The notes under the pieces are model-generated. The model made no database searches and was not told where the DNA came from. It was given only the letters and a program-made list of their open reading frames with translations. A stretch of DNA of 64,000 bases from positions 248,001-312,000 of the forward strand of contig NZ_JAILYM010000003.1 in NCBI RefSeq assembly GCF_020179425.1, in the 5' to 3' direction. The position numbers and the translations under genes are program-made. The stretch comes from Novosphingobium percolationis. Its GTDB lineage: Bacteria; Pseudomonadota; Alphaproteobacteria; Sphingomonadales; Sphingomonadaceae. Positions 51,209 to 60,003 of the stretch are shown here, one piece after another; positions within the stretch are counted from its first letter, which is position 1; every line of letters begins with the position of its first letter.

Positions 51209-52507
51209 ATGAGGAGCATCAGTCTCCGTCGCTTCAAGGTGCTGCGTTGGGCCAAGTCCCTCATGAAGATCCAAGTACTTCTAGCGGGATCGACGGCCTT
51301 GTCTGCGGCGGCTTCGGCGCAGGAATTGAATTTTCAGGAGCCGCAGGATGTGGCGGGCAATCGCCCGCAGCCGAGCTATGACGCTCAGGGCGTGCGCGTC
51401 TCCGGCGATATCTTCGCCTATCCGGAATTCGGCGTGGTGACCGAGTATCAGTCCAACGTCTACAGTCGCGCGTCGAACGGCGTGGGCGACGTGTCGTTCA
51501 CCGCGTTGCCTGCGCTGATGATCCAGCAGAACCGCCCCGATGCGCGATTCCGCATCTCGGGTGACGCGCGCATCCGGCGCTATGCCACCTACACCAGTGA
51601 AAATGACGTCCAGTATTCTGGGCTGGCCTCGTTCAACCTCGATCGCGCAGCCGGGCTCGGGGTCTCCGGCGAAGTGGGATACAACCGTTTCACCGCGCAG
51701 CGCGGAACCGTGCTCAACAGCTTCCAGACCGGCAAGCCGCTCCAGGCGCGCGATCTGACCGGCCGACTTAAGGTGTCGAAGGAATTCAACCGGCTGCGCG
51801 TGACGGTCGATGGTTCCTATCGCCGCACCCGTTACGATGATCTGGACCTGGGCAATGGTGGCCGCATCGACCAGAGCTTCCGCGACCAGCGCCGCTTCGA
51901 TGGCGAAGTCGAGGTCCGCTACAATGTCAGTCCGCGCTTCGGCCTTGCTGCGACCGGCGGCCTTACCGATGACAACTTCACCGATCCCAATCCGCTGACC
52001 AACCGCGATGCGACCGGCAAGCGGGCGCTGGCGGGCGTGCGCTACGAACTGACGAGGCTGATCGAGATCTCGTTCGACGCGGGCTATCGCTCTTACAGCT
52101 TCTCGAACAAGCTCTACCCAGACAGCAAGGGGCTGGCGCTGCACGGGCGCGTGCGTTGGTATCCGGACGAACTGGTGTCGGTGCGCGCCGACCTGCGGCA
52201 GGAAAACCAGACGAGCAACTTCGGCAACGTCAGCACCGTCGTCGTGACCCGCCTCGACGTTGCGACCGACTACGAATTTCGCCGCAATGTCGTGTTCACG
52301 CTGCGCGCGAGCGGTGCGAACGAGCGCTATGAAAACGTCCGCCAGACCGCGTTCTCGTACTATGGCAGCGGTTCGGTCACCTGGAAGGCGAAGCGCTGGC
52401 TGAACGTAACCGGATCGCTCGGCTACGAAGGGCGCGATCACGGATCCACGGTAGCGCCAACTTATAACAATTTCCGCGCCATGCTCGGCGTGAAGCTGGT
52501 ACGCTGA
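51209..52507 (+). CDS. Outer-membrane beta-barrel protein of the polysaccharide locus
   Basis: Protein of 432 aa with a signal peptide ending at A-A-S-A-Q. The mature part is a succession of amphipathic strands (V-R-V-S-G-D-I-F-A-Y, L-G-V-S-G-E-V-G-Y, I-E-I-S-F-D-A-G-Y-R-S-Y) and ends L-G-V-K-L-V-R. The pattern fits the outer-membrane beta-barrel family found in alphaproteobacterial exopolysaccharide loci. GGGGGAAAC precedes ATG 51209. It lies 36 nt before the kinase gene and probably takes part in export or anchoring at the outer membrane. Confidence 0.87.
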   Translation: MRSISLRRFKVLRWAKSLMKIQVLLAGSTALSAAASAQELNFQEPQDVAGNRPQPSYDAQGVRVSGDIFAYPEFGVVTEYQSNVYSRASNGVGDVSFTALPALMIQQNRPDARFRISGDARIRRYATYTSENDVQYSGLASFNLDRAAGLGVSGEVGYNRFTAQRGTVLNSFQTGKPLQARDLTGRLKVSKEFNRLRVTVDGSYRRTRYDDLDLGNGGRIDQSFRDQRRFDGEVEVRYNVSPRFGLAATGGLTDDNFTDPNPLTNRDATGKRALAGVRYELTRLIEISFDAGYRSYSFSNKLYPDSKGLALHGRVRWYPDELVSVRADLRQENQTSNFGNVSTVVVTRLDVATDYEFRRNVVFTLRASGANERYENVRQTAFSYYGSGSVTWKAKRWLNVTGSLGYEGRDHGSTVAPTYNNFRAMLGVKLVR

Positions 52508-52543
52508 CCCGGCGAGCCCCGATAGAATCGCGAAAGCTCAGAA

Positions 52544-54814
52544 ATGAACCTGCCTACCGTTTACGATGGTTCCGACAGTCTTCCGCAGACCGGGGCCGGA
52601 CGCCTGCTTCCCGGTGCGCCGCTGGTGTCGGACGAAGATGAGCGGGTCAGCTTTTCGCGCCTGATCGGTTTTTTCCGGCGTCGCAGCTGGATCATCTGGC
52701 TGGCGATCGGGCTGAGCCTGGCGACCGGCGCGCTGCTCACCGCGTTGCAGCCACGCATGTTCACGGCCTCGTCGGTGGTTTTGCTGCGGCCGCAGAGCGA
52801 CCAGCTCGAAGACCGCCTGTCTACCAAGCCGGTGGGCGCGCCACAGCCGCAGCAGGTAAGTGGCGACTGGGACGTCAATACCCAGATTGCCGTCATCACC
52901 TCGACCGAAGTGGCCGAGCGCGTGGTCGATGCGCTGAAGCTCGATACCGATCCGCGCTACAATCCCGTGCTGGCGGTGCAACCCTCCTCACTGGGGCGGC
53001 TGGTCGGGCAGAAGCCCCGGATCGTTCCGCTCGCCTCGGTTCCCAAGGCCGATCTGGCGGCGGGCCGGATCGAAGTCATAAGCGAACTCAAGGACAGCCT
53101 TTCGGCGGTCCAGATCGGCACCTCCTATTCGATCAAGGTCACCTATAATGACCGCGATCCCGAGATGGCGGCTCGTATCGCCAACGCCTTTGCCGACGAA
53201 TATGCCAACTCGCAGATCGCGCAGAAGCAGCAGACCGCGCGCGAGGCGATGGACTTCCTGGAAAAGCGCATCGCCGAACTGCGCGAGGAAGCGCGTCGCG
53301 ATTTCGCAGCCGTGCAGACGTACCGCATCCGCAACGGCCTTCTGAGTAGCCAGGGCAACTCGCTGACTGAACAGGATATTTCAGTCTACAACCAGCAGGT
53401 CGCAACGGCCAAGGCAGAAGCTGCCGCCGACCAGGCGCAGCTTGCCACGGCGCGGCGCCAGTTGCGCAACGGTTCCAACGGGGCCGACGTGGGCGAGGCG
53501 CTGTCGTCGTCTGTCGTCGGCAGCCTGCGCACGCAACGTGCGCAGATAGCCGCCCGAGTCGCCGATCTCAGCGCACGCTACGGCGCCAAGCATCCCGAAC
53601 TGCTGCGCGCCAAGCAGGAACTGGCCTCGGTTGATGGCCAGATCCAGGAAGAGATCGACCGCGTCATCTCCAACCTCGAAGCCAAGGCCAACGTGTCCAA
53701 CCAGCGGCTCGGTTCGCTGCAGGGCTCGCTTGGCCAGGCGCGCGGCACGCTGGCAGCCAACAACGGCGCGATGGTCGCGCTCGATGATCTCCAGCGCCGC
53801 GCCGAGGCGTCGCAAGGGCAGTACGAAACCTATCTTGCCCGCTACCGCCAGATTTCGGCGATGAGCGGCACCGAACAATCGCGCGCGACGGTCATCAGCC
53901 AGGCGACCCCGCCCGATGGCCCGTCGAGCCCGAAGGTCGTGCTCAACATGGTGCTGGCCGGGGTGATCGGCGTGCTGCTGGGCGGCGCTATCGCCTTCGT
54001 CGTCGAAATGCAGTTCAGCGGCCTTACCACCTCGGACGAGGTGATGAAGGTGCTGGGTCTGCCCTTCCTCGGTTCGGTGCCCGACAACGCGCGTCTCGAT
54101 GGCACGGCTGAAACGCCGTACGAGACCGTCCGCACGCAGCCTAGCTCGATCATGGCCGAGGCGGTTCGTGGCATCTACAGCGCCAGCCACATCCACGTGC
54201 CAGATCGTGGCCGCGTACTGGCGATCACTTCGGCCATGCCCGAGGAAGGCAAGACCTCGCTTTCGGCTATGCTGGCGCTGACTGGTGCGGAACTGGGCGC
54301 GACGACCGTGGTGGTCGATTGCGACGTTATCGTGCGCGGCCTGAGCAAGCTGCACGGTCGCAGCGAGGGACTTGGCCTGCGCGAAGTCATGGCGGGGACG
54401 GCGGAGCTTGATCAGGCGCTGGTCGAGATCCACCCCAAGCTGCATCTTCTGCCGCTCGGTTCGGTCGCGGCCGAAGGCGAACGGCTCGTCGCCGATGGCG
54501 GCATCCATCGCGTTGTGGCGCAGTTGAAGGAGCGCTTCGAATTCGTCGTGCTCGATCTGCCGCCGCTGCTCTCGATCGCCGAAACGCGCGAGATCGCGGG
54601 TCTGGCCGATGGTGTGATCCTGGCCGTGCGCTGGCGAGCCACCAGCCGCGAGCGGGTCAAGTCTGCAGCGCGCCTGCTACCGCCGCGCCTGCGTGATTTC
54701 ATCGGCGTCGTGCTGACGCGGGTCGACCTCAAGAAGCAGGCCAAGTACGCGCCGGACGAGGCCAGTTCCAGCTACTATGATGCCTACGCTACGTATCTGA
54801 TCGGCGCGCGATGA
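52544..54814 (+). CDS. Polysaccharide co-polymerase / tyrosine autokinase (Wzc-like)
   Basis: Protein of 756 aa. It has a chain-length (Wzz) domain with the first membrane helix near 50-70, a long periplasmic coiled coil (about 220-430), P-x-x-P-x-x-P-type P-P-D-G-P-S-S-P before the second helix near 470, then the cytoplasmic BY-kinase. Kinase motifs: Walker A M-P-E-E-G-K-T-S (about 565), A' V-V-V-D-C-D-V, and B V-V-L-D-L-P-P. The C-terminus S-S-S-Y-Y-D-A-Y-A-T-Y carries four tyrosines as a short autophosphorylation cluster. It controls polymer length and export with the Wza-like and Wzy-like proteins. The GT4 start overlaps its stop by 4 nt. Confidence 0.94.
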   Translation: MNLPTVYDGSDSLPQTGAGRLLPGAPLVSDEDERVSFSRLIGFFRRRSWIIWLAIGLSLATGALLTALQPRMFTASSVVLLRPQSDQLEDRLSTKPVGAPQPQQVSGDWDVNTQIAVITSTEVAERVVDALKLDTDPRYNPVLAVQPSSLGRLVGQKPRIVPLASVPKADLAAGRIEVISELKDSLSAVQIGTSYSIKVTYNDRDPEMAARIANAFADEYANSQIAQKQQTAREAMDFLEKRIAELREEARRDFAAVQTYRIRNGLLSSQGNSLTEQDISVYNQQVATAKAEAAADQAQLATARRQLRNGSNGADVGEALSSSVVGSLRTQRAQIAARVADLSARYGAKHPELLRAKQELASVDGQIQEEIDRVISNLEAKANVSNQRLGSLQGSLGQARGTLAANNGAMVALDDLQRRAEASQGQYETYLARYRQISAMSGTEQSRATVISQATPPDGPSSPKVVLNMVLAGVIGVLLGGAIAFVVEMQFSGLTTSDEVMKVLGLPFLGSVPDNARLDGTAETPYETVRTQPSSIMAEAVRGIYSASHIHVPDRGRVLAITSAMPEEGKTSLSAMLALTGAELGATTVVVDCDVIVRGLSKLHGRSEGLGLREVMAGTAELDQALVEIHPKLHLLPLGSVAAEGERLVADGGIHRVVAQLKERFEFVVLDLPPLLSIAETREIAGLADGVILAVRWRATSRERVKSAARLLPPRLRDFIGVVLTRVDLKKQAKYAPDEASSSYYDAYATYLIGAR

Positions 54815-55959
54815 CCTCGCTTTCCGTCGGTGGCGGGCAGCGGAATCTGCGTGTTGCGATCGTCCATTATTGGCTGGTCGGGATGCGCGGCGGCGAGCGC
54901 GTGCTCGAACGGTTCCTGCGCCTCTATCCGCAGGCGGACATCTTCACCCACGTGGTGCAGCCCGACCGGCTATCAGACGCGATCCGGGCGCATACCATCC
55001 ACACCAGCTTCATCCAGAAGCTGCCGGGCGCGGTGAAGCACTACCAGAAGTACCTGCCGCTGATGCCCTATGCGCTCGAGGAGCTGGACCTTTCGGGCTA
55101 CGATCTGGTGATCAGTAGCGAAAGCGGCCCGGCCAAGGGTGTCATCGCCGGGCCCGATGCGTTCCACTTGTGCTACTGTCACTCCCCGATGCGTTACTTG
55201 TGGGATCACTATCACCCTTACAAGGCCAGGGCCGGGCGGCTGACTCGTGCGCTGATGCCGGTGCTGTTCCATGGCCTGCGCCAGTGGGATACCGCGTCGG
55301 CCCAGCGCCCCGACAGGATCGCCGCGAACAGCGCCTTCATCGCCCGTCGCGTACGCAAGGCCTGGAACCGCCAGGCGGACGTGGTGCACCCCCCGGTCGA
55401 GGTTGACCTGTTCGGCCCGACGGGCACCGTCACCGACCGCTATTTGTGGGTGGGCCAGATGACGCCCTACAAGCGCGCGGATCTTGTCGCCGACGCCTTC
55501 ACGCGGCTGGGGCTGCCGCTGCTGATGGTGGGCGATGGCGAGCTTTCCGCCGACATCGCGCGCCGGGCCGGGCCGAACGTCACGATTGTCCCTCGGCTCG
55601 ATTTCGCCGGCTTGCGCAAAGCCTATGCCGAATGCAAGGCGCTGCTCTTCCCTGCCGAGGAGGACTTCGGGCTCGTCCCGGTCGAGGCCAATGCCTCGGG
55701 CCGTCCGGTCATCGCCTATGGCCGGGGCGGCGCGCGCGAGACGATCGTCGATAGGGAGACGGGGTTGTTCTTCGACGAACAGTCGGTCGATTCGCTGATC
55801 GATGCGGTCGAGCGCTTCGAGCGCTGGCAGGGCGATTTCGCTCCCCAAGTCGCGCTCGCCAATGCCCGTCGCTTCGCGCCCGAAGTGTTCGATGCAAGGA
55901 TCGCGGGCATCGTCGGTGAGGGCCTTTCCGGCCGGTTCGGCGCCGCAAAGGCGAACTGA
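54811..55959 (+). CDS. Family 4 glycosyltransferase
   Basis: Protein of 382 aa with the GT-B fold. The N-terminal domain has V-A-I-V-H-Y-W-L-V-G-M-R-G-G-E-R-V, typical of mannosyltransferase-like GT4 enzymes. Y-C-H-S-P-M-R-Y-L-W-D is a hallmark of the subgroup. The C-terminal domain has L-W-V-G-Q-M-T-P-Y-K-R and P-A-E-E-D-F-G-L-V-P-V-E-A, the donor-binding E-x7-E type motif. It is coupled to the kinase gene by an ATGA overlap and followed after 13 nt by the polymerase gene. Confidence 0.92.
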   Translation: MTSLSVGGGQRNLRVAIVHYWLVGMRGGERVLERFLRLYPQADIFTHVVQPDRLSDAIRAHTIHTSFIQKLPGAVKHYQKYLPLMPYALEELDLSGYDLVISSESGPAKGVIAGPDAFHLCYCHSPMRYLWDHYHPYKARAGRLTRALMPVLFHGLRQWDTASAQRPDRIAANSAFIARRVRKAWNRQADVVHPPVEVDLFGPTGTVTDRYLWVGQMTPYKRADLVADAFTRLGLPLLMVGDGELSADIARRAGPNVTIVPRLDFAGLRKAYAECKALLFPAEEDFGLVPVEANASGRPVIAYGRGGARETIVDRETGLFFDEQSVDSLIDAVERFERWQGDFAPQVALANARRFAPEVFDARIAGIVGEGLSGRFGAAKAN

Positions 55960-55972
55960 GCGGGAAAACCCC

Positions 55973-57493
55973 ATGATCCCCACGATCCACGGCCTCATCA
56001 CGATCGCCATCGGCATCTGGCTGCTGACGCGCGGCGGGATACTGCCGGTTCTGCTCGGTGCGCTGGCGGCGGGCGTGTTCGACGCTTCGGCGGCGCTTCA
56101 GCTCCCTGCACTGGGTGGGTCGACCGTGCCCCCCTCGCGGGTGATGCTCGCGTTTCTGCTGATCGCGGTTTTCCGCGCGGTGGGCCAGCGCACGGGCCTG
56201 TTGGCCGATGCGCTGCGCAATAACGGCCTGCTGCTGCTCTACGCTACCTGGGGGCTGGTCGCGGCGTGCACGTTGCCCTTCGTGTTTGCCGGGCAGGCGC
56301 AGGTCGTGCCCATGTCGGCGGGTGAGCAGATCATCCACCTCTACGACGTGTTTCCACTTCGCTTTACTCCGCAGAACATCACCACTCCGGTTTACATGAT
56401 GGGCACTGCGTTGACCGCCATGGTCGCGTATGTCGCCGGACGTACCAGTCAGCGGCCGCAGTCGATCGTCCGGCTCGCGGCGATTCTGGTGTGGGTGCAG
56501 GTGATCACCGGGATCGCCTCTATCACTCTTGCGGGTACGGCCTGGGACATGGTCGTCGATTTCATCCGCAACGGCAATTATGGCCAGCTCGACCAGTATT
56601 TCGGTGACCTCCGGCGCATGGACGGCGTGATGAGCGAGCCGTCCTCGTTTGCGAGCTTCACCTTTGTATGGTTCGTGGTCTGCTTCGAAAGCTGGTTGAA
56701 TGATATCGATCCAGTGCGAAGCGGTCTTGCAGCCTTGGCTGCGATGGTCGTCCTGATGATCAGCACGTCGACCACGGCCTATGCCGCCATCGCCATTTAT
56801 GGTCTGGTCGTGGCGATTCGCCTTGCCGCAAGCGCGCGCAACATTCCCGTCACCAAGGTGGTTGTGCTGGTCACGTTGGGCCTCATCGGATTGGCCGCCG
56901 TGATCGCATTGATGCTGCTCAACCCGGAGCTCGCCGCCTGGGCGAGAAATCTGCTCGAGGTCAACACGGTCAAGAAGGCGACGTCCGCATCCGGCTTGCA
57001 GCGTGCTTTCTGGGCGCGGCAGGGTATCGACATGTTCCTACTGTCGCACGGCCTTGGCGTGGGGCCGGGGACGTTCCGATCGTCGGGCTTCGTGCAGTCT
57101 GTCGTCGGCTCGTGCGGGGTGATCGGCTGCGTGCTGTTTGCGGGCTATTTGCTGCAGTTCGGCATTGTCGGCCAGTTCGGTGCGATCGATGCGCAGAAGG
57201 GGCGCTTGAAGATCGCCCGCATCGTTGGATGGGGTGCGGTGGCAGTGCTGATTCCGGCAATCCTGTCCGGCCCTTCGCCCGATCCCGGGGCGATCTTTGC
57301 TTCGCTGGCGGGGTTTTCGATCGGTCTGCGTCGCCCTTTCGTGGCGTTGCGCCGACAAGGCGCCCATCGGTCACCGGGCCATCCGCAATCGGCACAGGGG
57401 CAGTGGGGGCAAGCCGAGGCCCAGCCACCATCGCGTTTCAGCGAAGCGCCAGCAGTTCCTCGACCAGACGCGTGGCGGCGTCGCGCCAGGTGA
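55973..57493 (+). CDS. O-antigen/exopolysaccharide polymerase-like membrane protein (Wzy-like)
   Basis: Protein of 506 aa with 10-12 predicted membrane helices through residue about 450. A large periplasmic loop contains M-S-E-P-S-S-F-A-S-F-T-F, a feature of exopolysaccharide polymerases. G-L-G-V-G-P-G-T-F-R-S-S-G is in the C-terminal half where Wzy/ligase proteins have the conserved G-x-G-x-x-x-F motif. The last 50 residues are polar and arginine/proline-rich. The 3' 56 nt overlap the convergent GT4 gene. It polymerises lipid-linked repeats in the periplasm. Confidence 0.87.
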   Translation: MIPTIHGLITIAIGIWLLTRGGILPVLLGALAAGVFDASAALQLPALGGSTVPPSRVMLAFLLIAVFRAVGQRTGLLADALRNNGLLLLYATWGLVAACTLPFVFAGQAQVVPMSAGEQIIHLYDVFPLRFTPQNITTPVYMMGTALTAMVAYVAGRTSQRPQSIVRLAAILVWVQVITGIASITLAGTAWDMVVDFIRNGNYGQLDQYFGDLRRMDGVMSEPSSFASFTFVWFVVCFESWLNDIDPVRSGLAALAAMVVLMISTSTTAYAAIAIYGLVVAIRLAASARNIPVTKVVVLVTLGLIGLAAVIALMLLNPELAAWARNLLEVNTVKKATSASGLQRAFWARQGIDMFLLSHGLGVGPGTFRSSGFVQSVVGSCGVIGCVLFAGYLLQFGIVGQFGAIDAQKGRLKIARIVGWGAVAVLIPAILSGPSPDPGAIFASLAGFSIGLRRPFVALRRQGAHRSPGHPQSAQGQWGQAEAQPPSRFSEAPAVPRPDAWRRRAR

Positions 57494-58607
57494 AGCGCGC
57501 GGCCTGCGCGCGCCCGCGCGCAGCGAGATCGGCGCGCAGGTCGGAGTCGATCGCGAGTTCGGAAAGTACCCTGACCCAATCCTGCGGATCGTGGTGATCA
57601 GCGTATAGGGCTGCATCGCCGCAAACTTCCGGCAGCGCCCCGGCACGGGCGACGATAGCGGGGCAGCCTGCCCGCATGGCTTCAAGCGGCGGAAGGCCAA
57701 AGCCTTCGGTGCTCGACGGGAAGGCGATGCAGAGCGCCTTTTCGTACAGCGCCTGCAATTCGGCGTCGGTGACACGGCCAGCGAAAACCGCATTGTCGGG
57801 AATCGCATGACCGAGCACGCGAAAATCATCGGCCTTGGCCGAGCCGAACAGTACCAGTTTGATTCCAGCCAGTTCCGGCGCCGCAAGGGCCCGCAACAGC
57901 ATGGGGATATTCTTGTGCGCCTGCGTATTGGCGAGCGTGACGGCGAACCTGCCGGTTTCGAGCCCCAAGCGGTCGAGGATCCTGCTGTCAGCATCCATCT
58001 GGCCCAGATGGTCGATGCCGTTAAGGATCACGCCGACCTTGTGCTGCGGTGCAATGCCGTAGTGGGCCAATTGCTGGCGCGAAAATTCCGAAACCGTCAG
58101 GATACGTTCGTGGCGACGACCGGAGATGGCATGCTGGAAACGATACCACAGCCGGAACGGTATGCTGTAGCTGTCGGGTGTGCTGCGCACCTGGGCATCA
58201 TGGATCATCGTGACCGAACGATGTGCGGCCACCACGCCGACATTGCACAGCGACAGGATGATTCGCTTGCCGGCCTTTCGGGGCAAGGTGATCTGCTCCC
58301 ATGCGCGCCCGGAAAGCGGAGCGACGACCCGGAACGGCACGCCCAGTTGCCGCGCCCTCTCGGCGCCTCCAGCCGGCACCCAAAGCTCCAGAGCAAGGCG
58401 TTGCGCCAGATCATTTCGTTCTGCCAGAAGCTGATAGGCGTGGGTGATCAGTTCCGAGGCCACGCGGTGCACCCCGGTCGCTTCGGCAATGAGGAACTTG
58501 CCGTTGATGATGATCGTACGCGGCAAGCTCAAGTCAATATGCTCCGAAGCGGGGCGTTTCGACGTATCTGTCTCCCCACTAATTGCCGCAAGTGCGAAAT
58601 AGTGCAA
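57438..58607 (-). CDS. Family 4 glycosyltransferase
   Basis: Protein of up to 389 aa; this frame begins at TTG 58607, and another TTG at 58532 with GGAG nearby is an equal candidate. I-I-I-N-G-K-F-L-I-A-E-A-T-G-V-H-R-V is the start of a GT4 N-domain. V-S-E-F-S-R-Q-Q-L, H-K-N-I-P-M-L-L-R-A-L and F-P-S-S-T-E-G-F-G-L-P-P-L-E-A are donor-site motifs with the conserved E-x7-E. It is on the opposite strand, between the polymerase (convergent, 56-nt overlap) and the acyltransferase (divergent). Confidence 0.9.
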   Translation of the reverse strand: MHYFALAAISGETDTSKRPASEHIDLSLPRTIIINGKFLIAEATGVHRVASELITHAYQLLAERNDLAQRLALELWVPAGGAERARQLGVPFRVVAPLSGRAWEQITLPRKAGKRIILSLCNVGVVAAHRSVTMIHDAQVRSTPDSYSIPFRLWYRFQHAISGRRHERILTVSEFSRQQLAHYGIAPQHKVGVILNGIDHLGQMDADSRILDRLGLETGRFAVTLANTQAHKNIPMLLRALAAPELAGIKLVLFGSAKADDFRVLGHAIPDNAVFAGRVTDAELQALYEKALCIAFPSSTEGFGLPPLEAMRAGCPAIVARAGALPEVCGDAALYADHHDPQDWVRVLSELAIDSDLRADLAARGRAQAARFTWRDAATRLVEELLALR

Positions 58608-58648
58608 GGGTCTCGACCTGGGCTAGACGGTCGTATGATGGGGGTATC

Positions 58649-59746
58649 GTGCTAGAGGCGAAATTGACGCTGGGGAGCGGCGCCGACAAGGATCGTCCGT
58701 CCTCCGGAGAAAAGGTGTACAATATTCAGGCCCTGCGCGCGATTGCCGCATGGGCGGTGGTGTTTCACCATCTCGTGGACAGCCTGCACAACTACATCGC
58801 GCCCGGACGCTCTTTCCCCTACCCCGCTATCGGCAGCTATGGGGTCGAGATATTCTTCGTCATCAGTGGCTATGTCATGATGATGACCGTGAACAACCGG
58901 CCATCGCGCCCACTGCCGTTTCTGGCTGAGCGCGCTTTACGCATCAGTCCGCCCTACTGGTTGCTGACGTTCGCCGCGTTCGGCGCGATCTTCTCTGGCC
59001 TCAAGATGTTCAGCCAGAAGCAGGCAACCCTCGATCGCCTGTTTGCGTCGCTGTTCTACTTGCCCTATTTCGGGCCGAACGGGCTTGAAAAGCCGGTCGT
59101 CTTTCCGGGGTGGACGCTCAACTATGAAATGATGTTTTATGTGCTGTTCGCGCTATGCCTGCTGCTTCGATCTGAGCAGGCGCGGATCAGTGCGATTGTC
59201 GCGGCGCTTATGGTCGCGCTGGCCGGGCAGATGCTCACGCAGTCCGAACTTATGGACTATGTCGGCCGCGACATCATCTTGGGCTTTGCGCTGGGCGTTC
59301 TGTTATGGCCTTTGCGCCATGTGCGTCTTGGTGCGACAGCGGCATCGTTCATGATGCTCGGGGGCCTGATCGGGCTGTTTGTCTGTGACACGGTACCGTT
59401 GCGCGACTGGGAGCACGTGGAACTGCCCGTCTCCTTGTCTGCGTTCCTGATCGTGGCCGGGGCTATCCTATTGGAAAAGGAGGGGATTCGGCTTGATGCA
59501 CGTTGGTTGGTCTTCCAAGGTGATGCCAGTTATGCGCTCTATCTGATCCATCCCTTCGCTTTGCAGGTGGTGGGGAAGATTTCCATCTTGCTGGGCATCA
59601 ACCGCACGCTCCCAGGCATCTACGCGACGCTCCTGGCGATGGTTGCCGCCTCTGCGATCGCGGCTGCGCTGTTCCATGTATTGTTTGAGCGTCCGGTGCA
59701 TCGCCGCGCCCGATGGTTGCTTCCGGCAAAGCCGCGTGGCACCTGA
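58649..59746 (+). CDS. Membrane acyltransferase (acyltransferase 3 family)
   Basis: Protein of 365 aa from GTG 58649, which has GGGGG 4 nt upstream. About ten membrane helices. The N-terminus Y-N-I-Q-A-L-R-A-I-A-A-W-A-V-V-F-H-H contains the conserved R and catalytic His pair; Y-G-V-E-I-F-F-V-I-S-G-Y-V and L-R-I-S-P-P-Y-W follow. These enzymes transfer acetyl, succinyl or similar groups to sugars of exopolysaccharide or O-antigen. It lies between a GT4 and the flippase and probably decorates the repeat unit. Confidence 0.92.
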   Translation: MLEAKLTLGSGADKDRPSSGEKVYNIQALRAIAAWAVVFHHLVDSLHNYIAPGRSFPYPAIGSYGVEIFFVISGYVMMMTVNNRPSRPLPFLAERALRISPPYWLLTFAAFGAIFSGLKMFSQKQATLDRLFASLFYLPYFGPNGLEKPVVFPGWTLNYEMMFYVLFALCLLLRSEQARISAIVAALMVALAGQMLTQSELMDYVGRDIILGFALGVLLWPLRHVRLGATAASFMMLGGLIGLFVCDTVPLRDWEHVELPVSLSAFLIVAGAILLEKEGIRLDARWLVFQGDASYALYLIHPFALQVVGKISILLGINRTLPGIYATLLAMVAASAIAAALFHVLFERPVHRRARWLLPAKPRGT

Positions 59747-60003
59747 TACGGGTCGGGACGCCGGGATTGCTATTCTGATGGCACGAATTCTGTTTCAGTA
59801 AGATCAGTGCTATAGCTAAAGAAATATTTTGTAAATAACTAAAGATAATATTGCGGAGACGTTGGATAAATTGCTGATTTATGAAATGTAGTGGATTTGT
59901 TCTGTGCGATTGCTTGCGGTTATGCACATTGCACCTTTTTAATGTTGCCAATGCGGGCCGATAGGTCGTACCTTGCGGCGGTGATCGCCAATGGGATCTC
60001 GAC
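59747..60003. other. AT-rich intergenic region before the flippase gene
   Basis: A 257-bp stretch, distinctly AT-rich between 59800 and 59900 (runs such as AAATATTTTGTAAATAA). ACTAAAGATAATATT at 59838-59852 loosely resembles the motif at 48953 and 50001. No gene or terminator was recognised. It probably carries the promoter for the flippase and GT2 pair. Confidence 0.4.
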
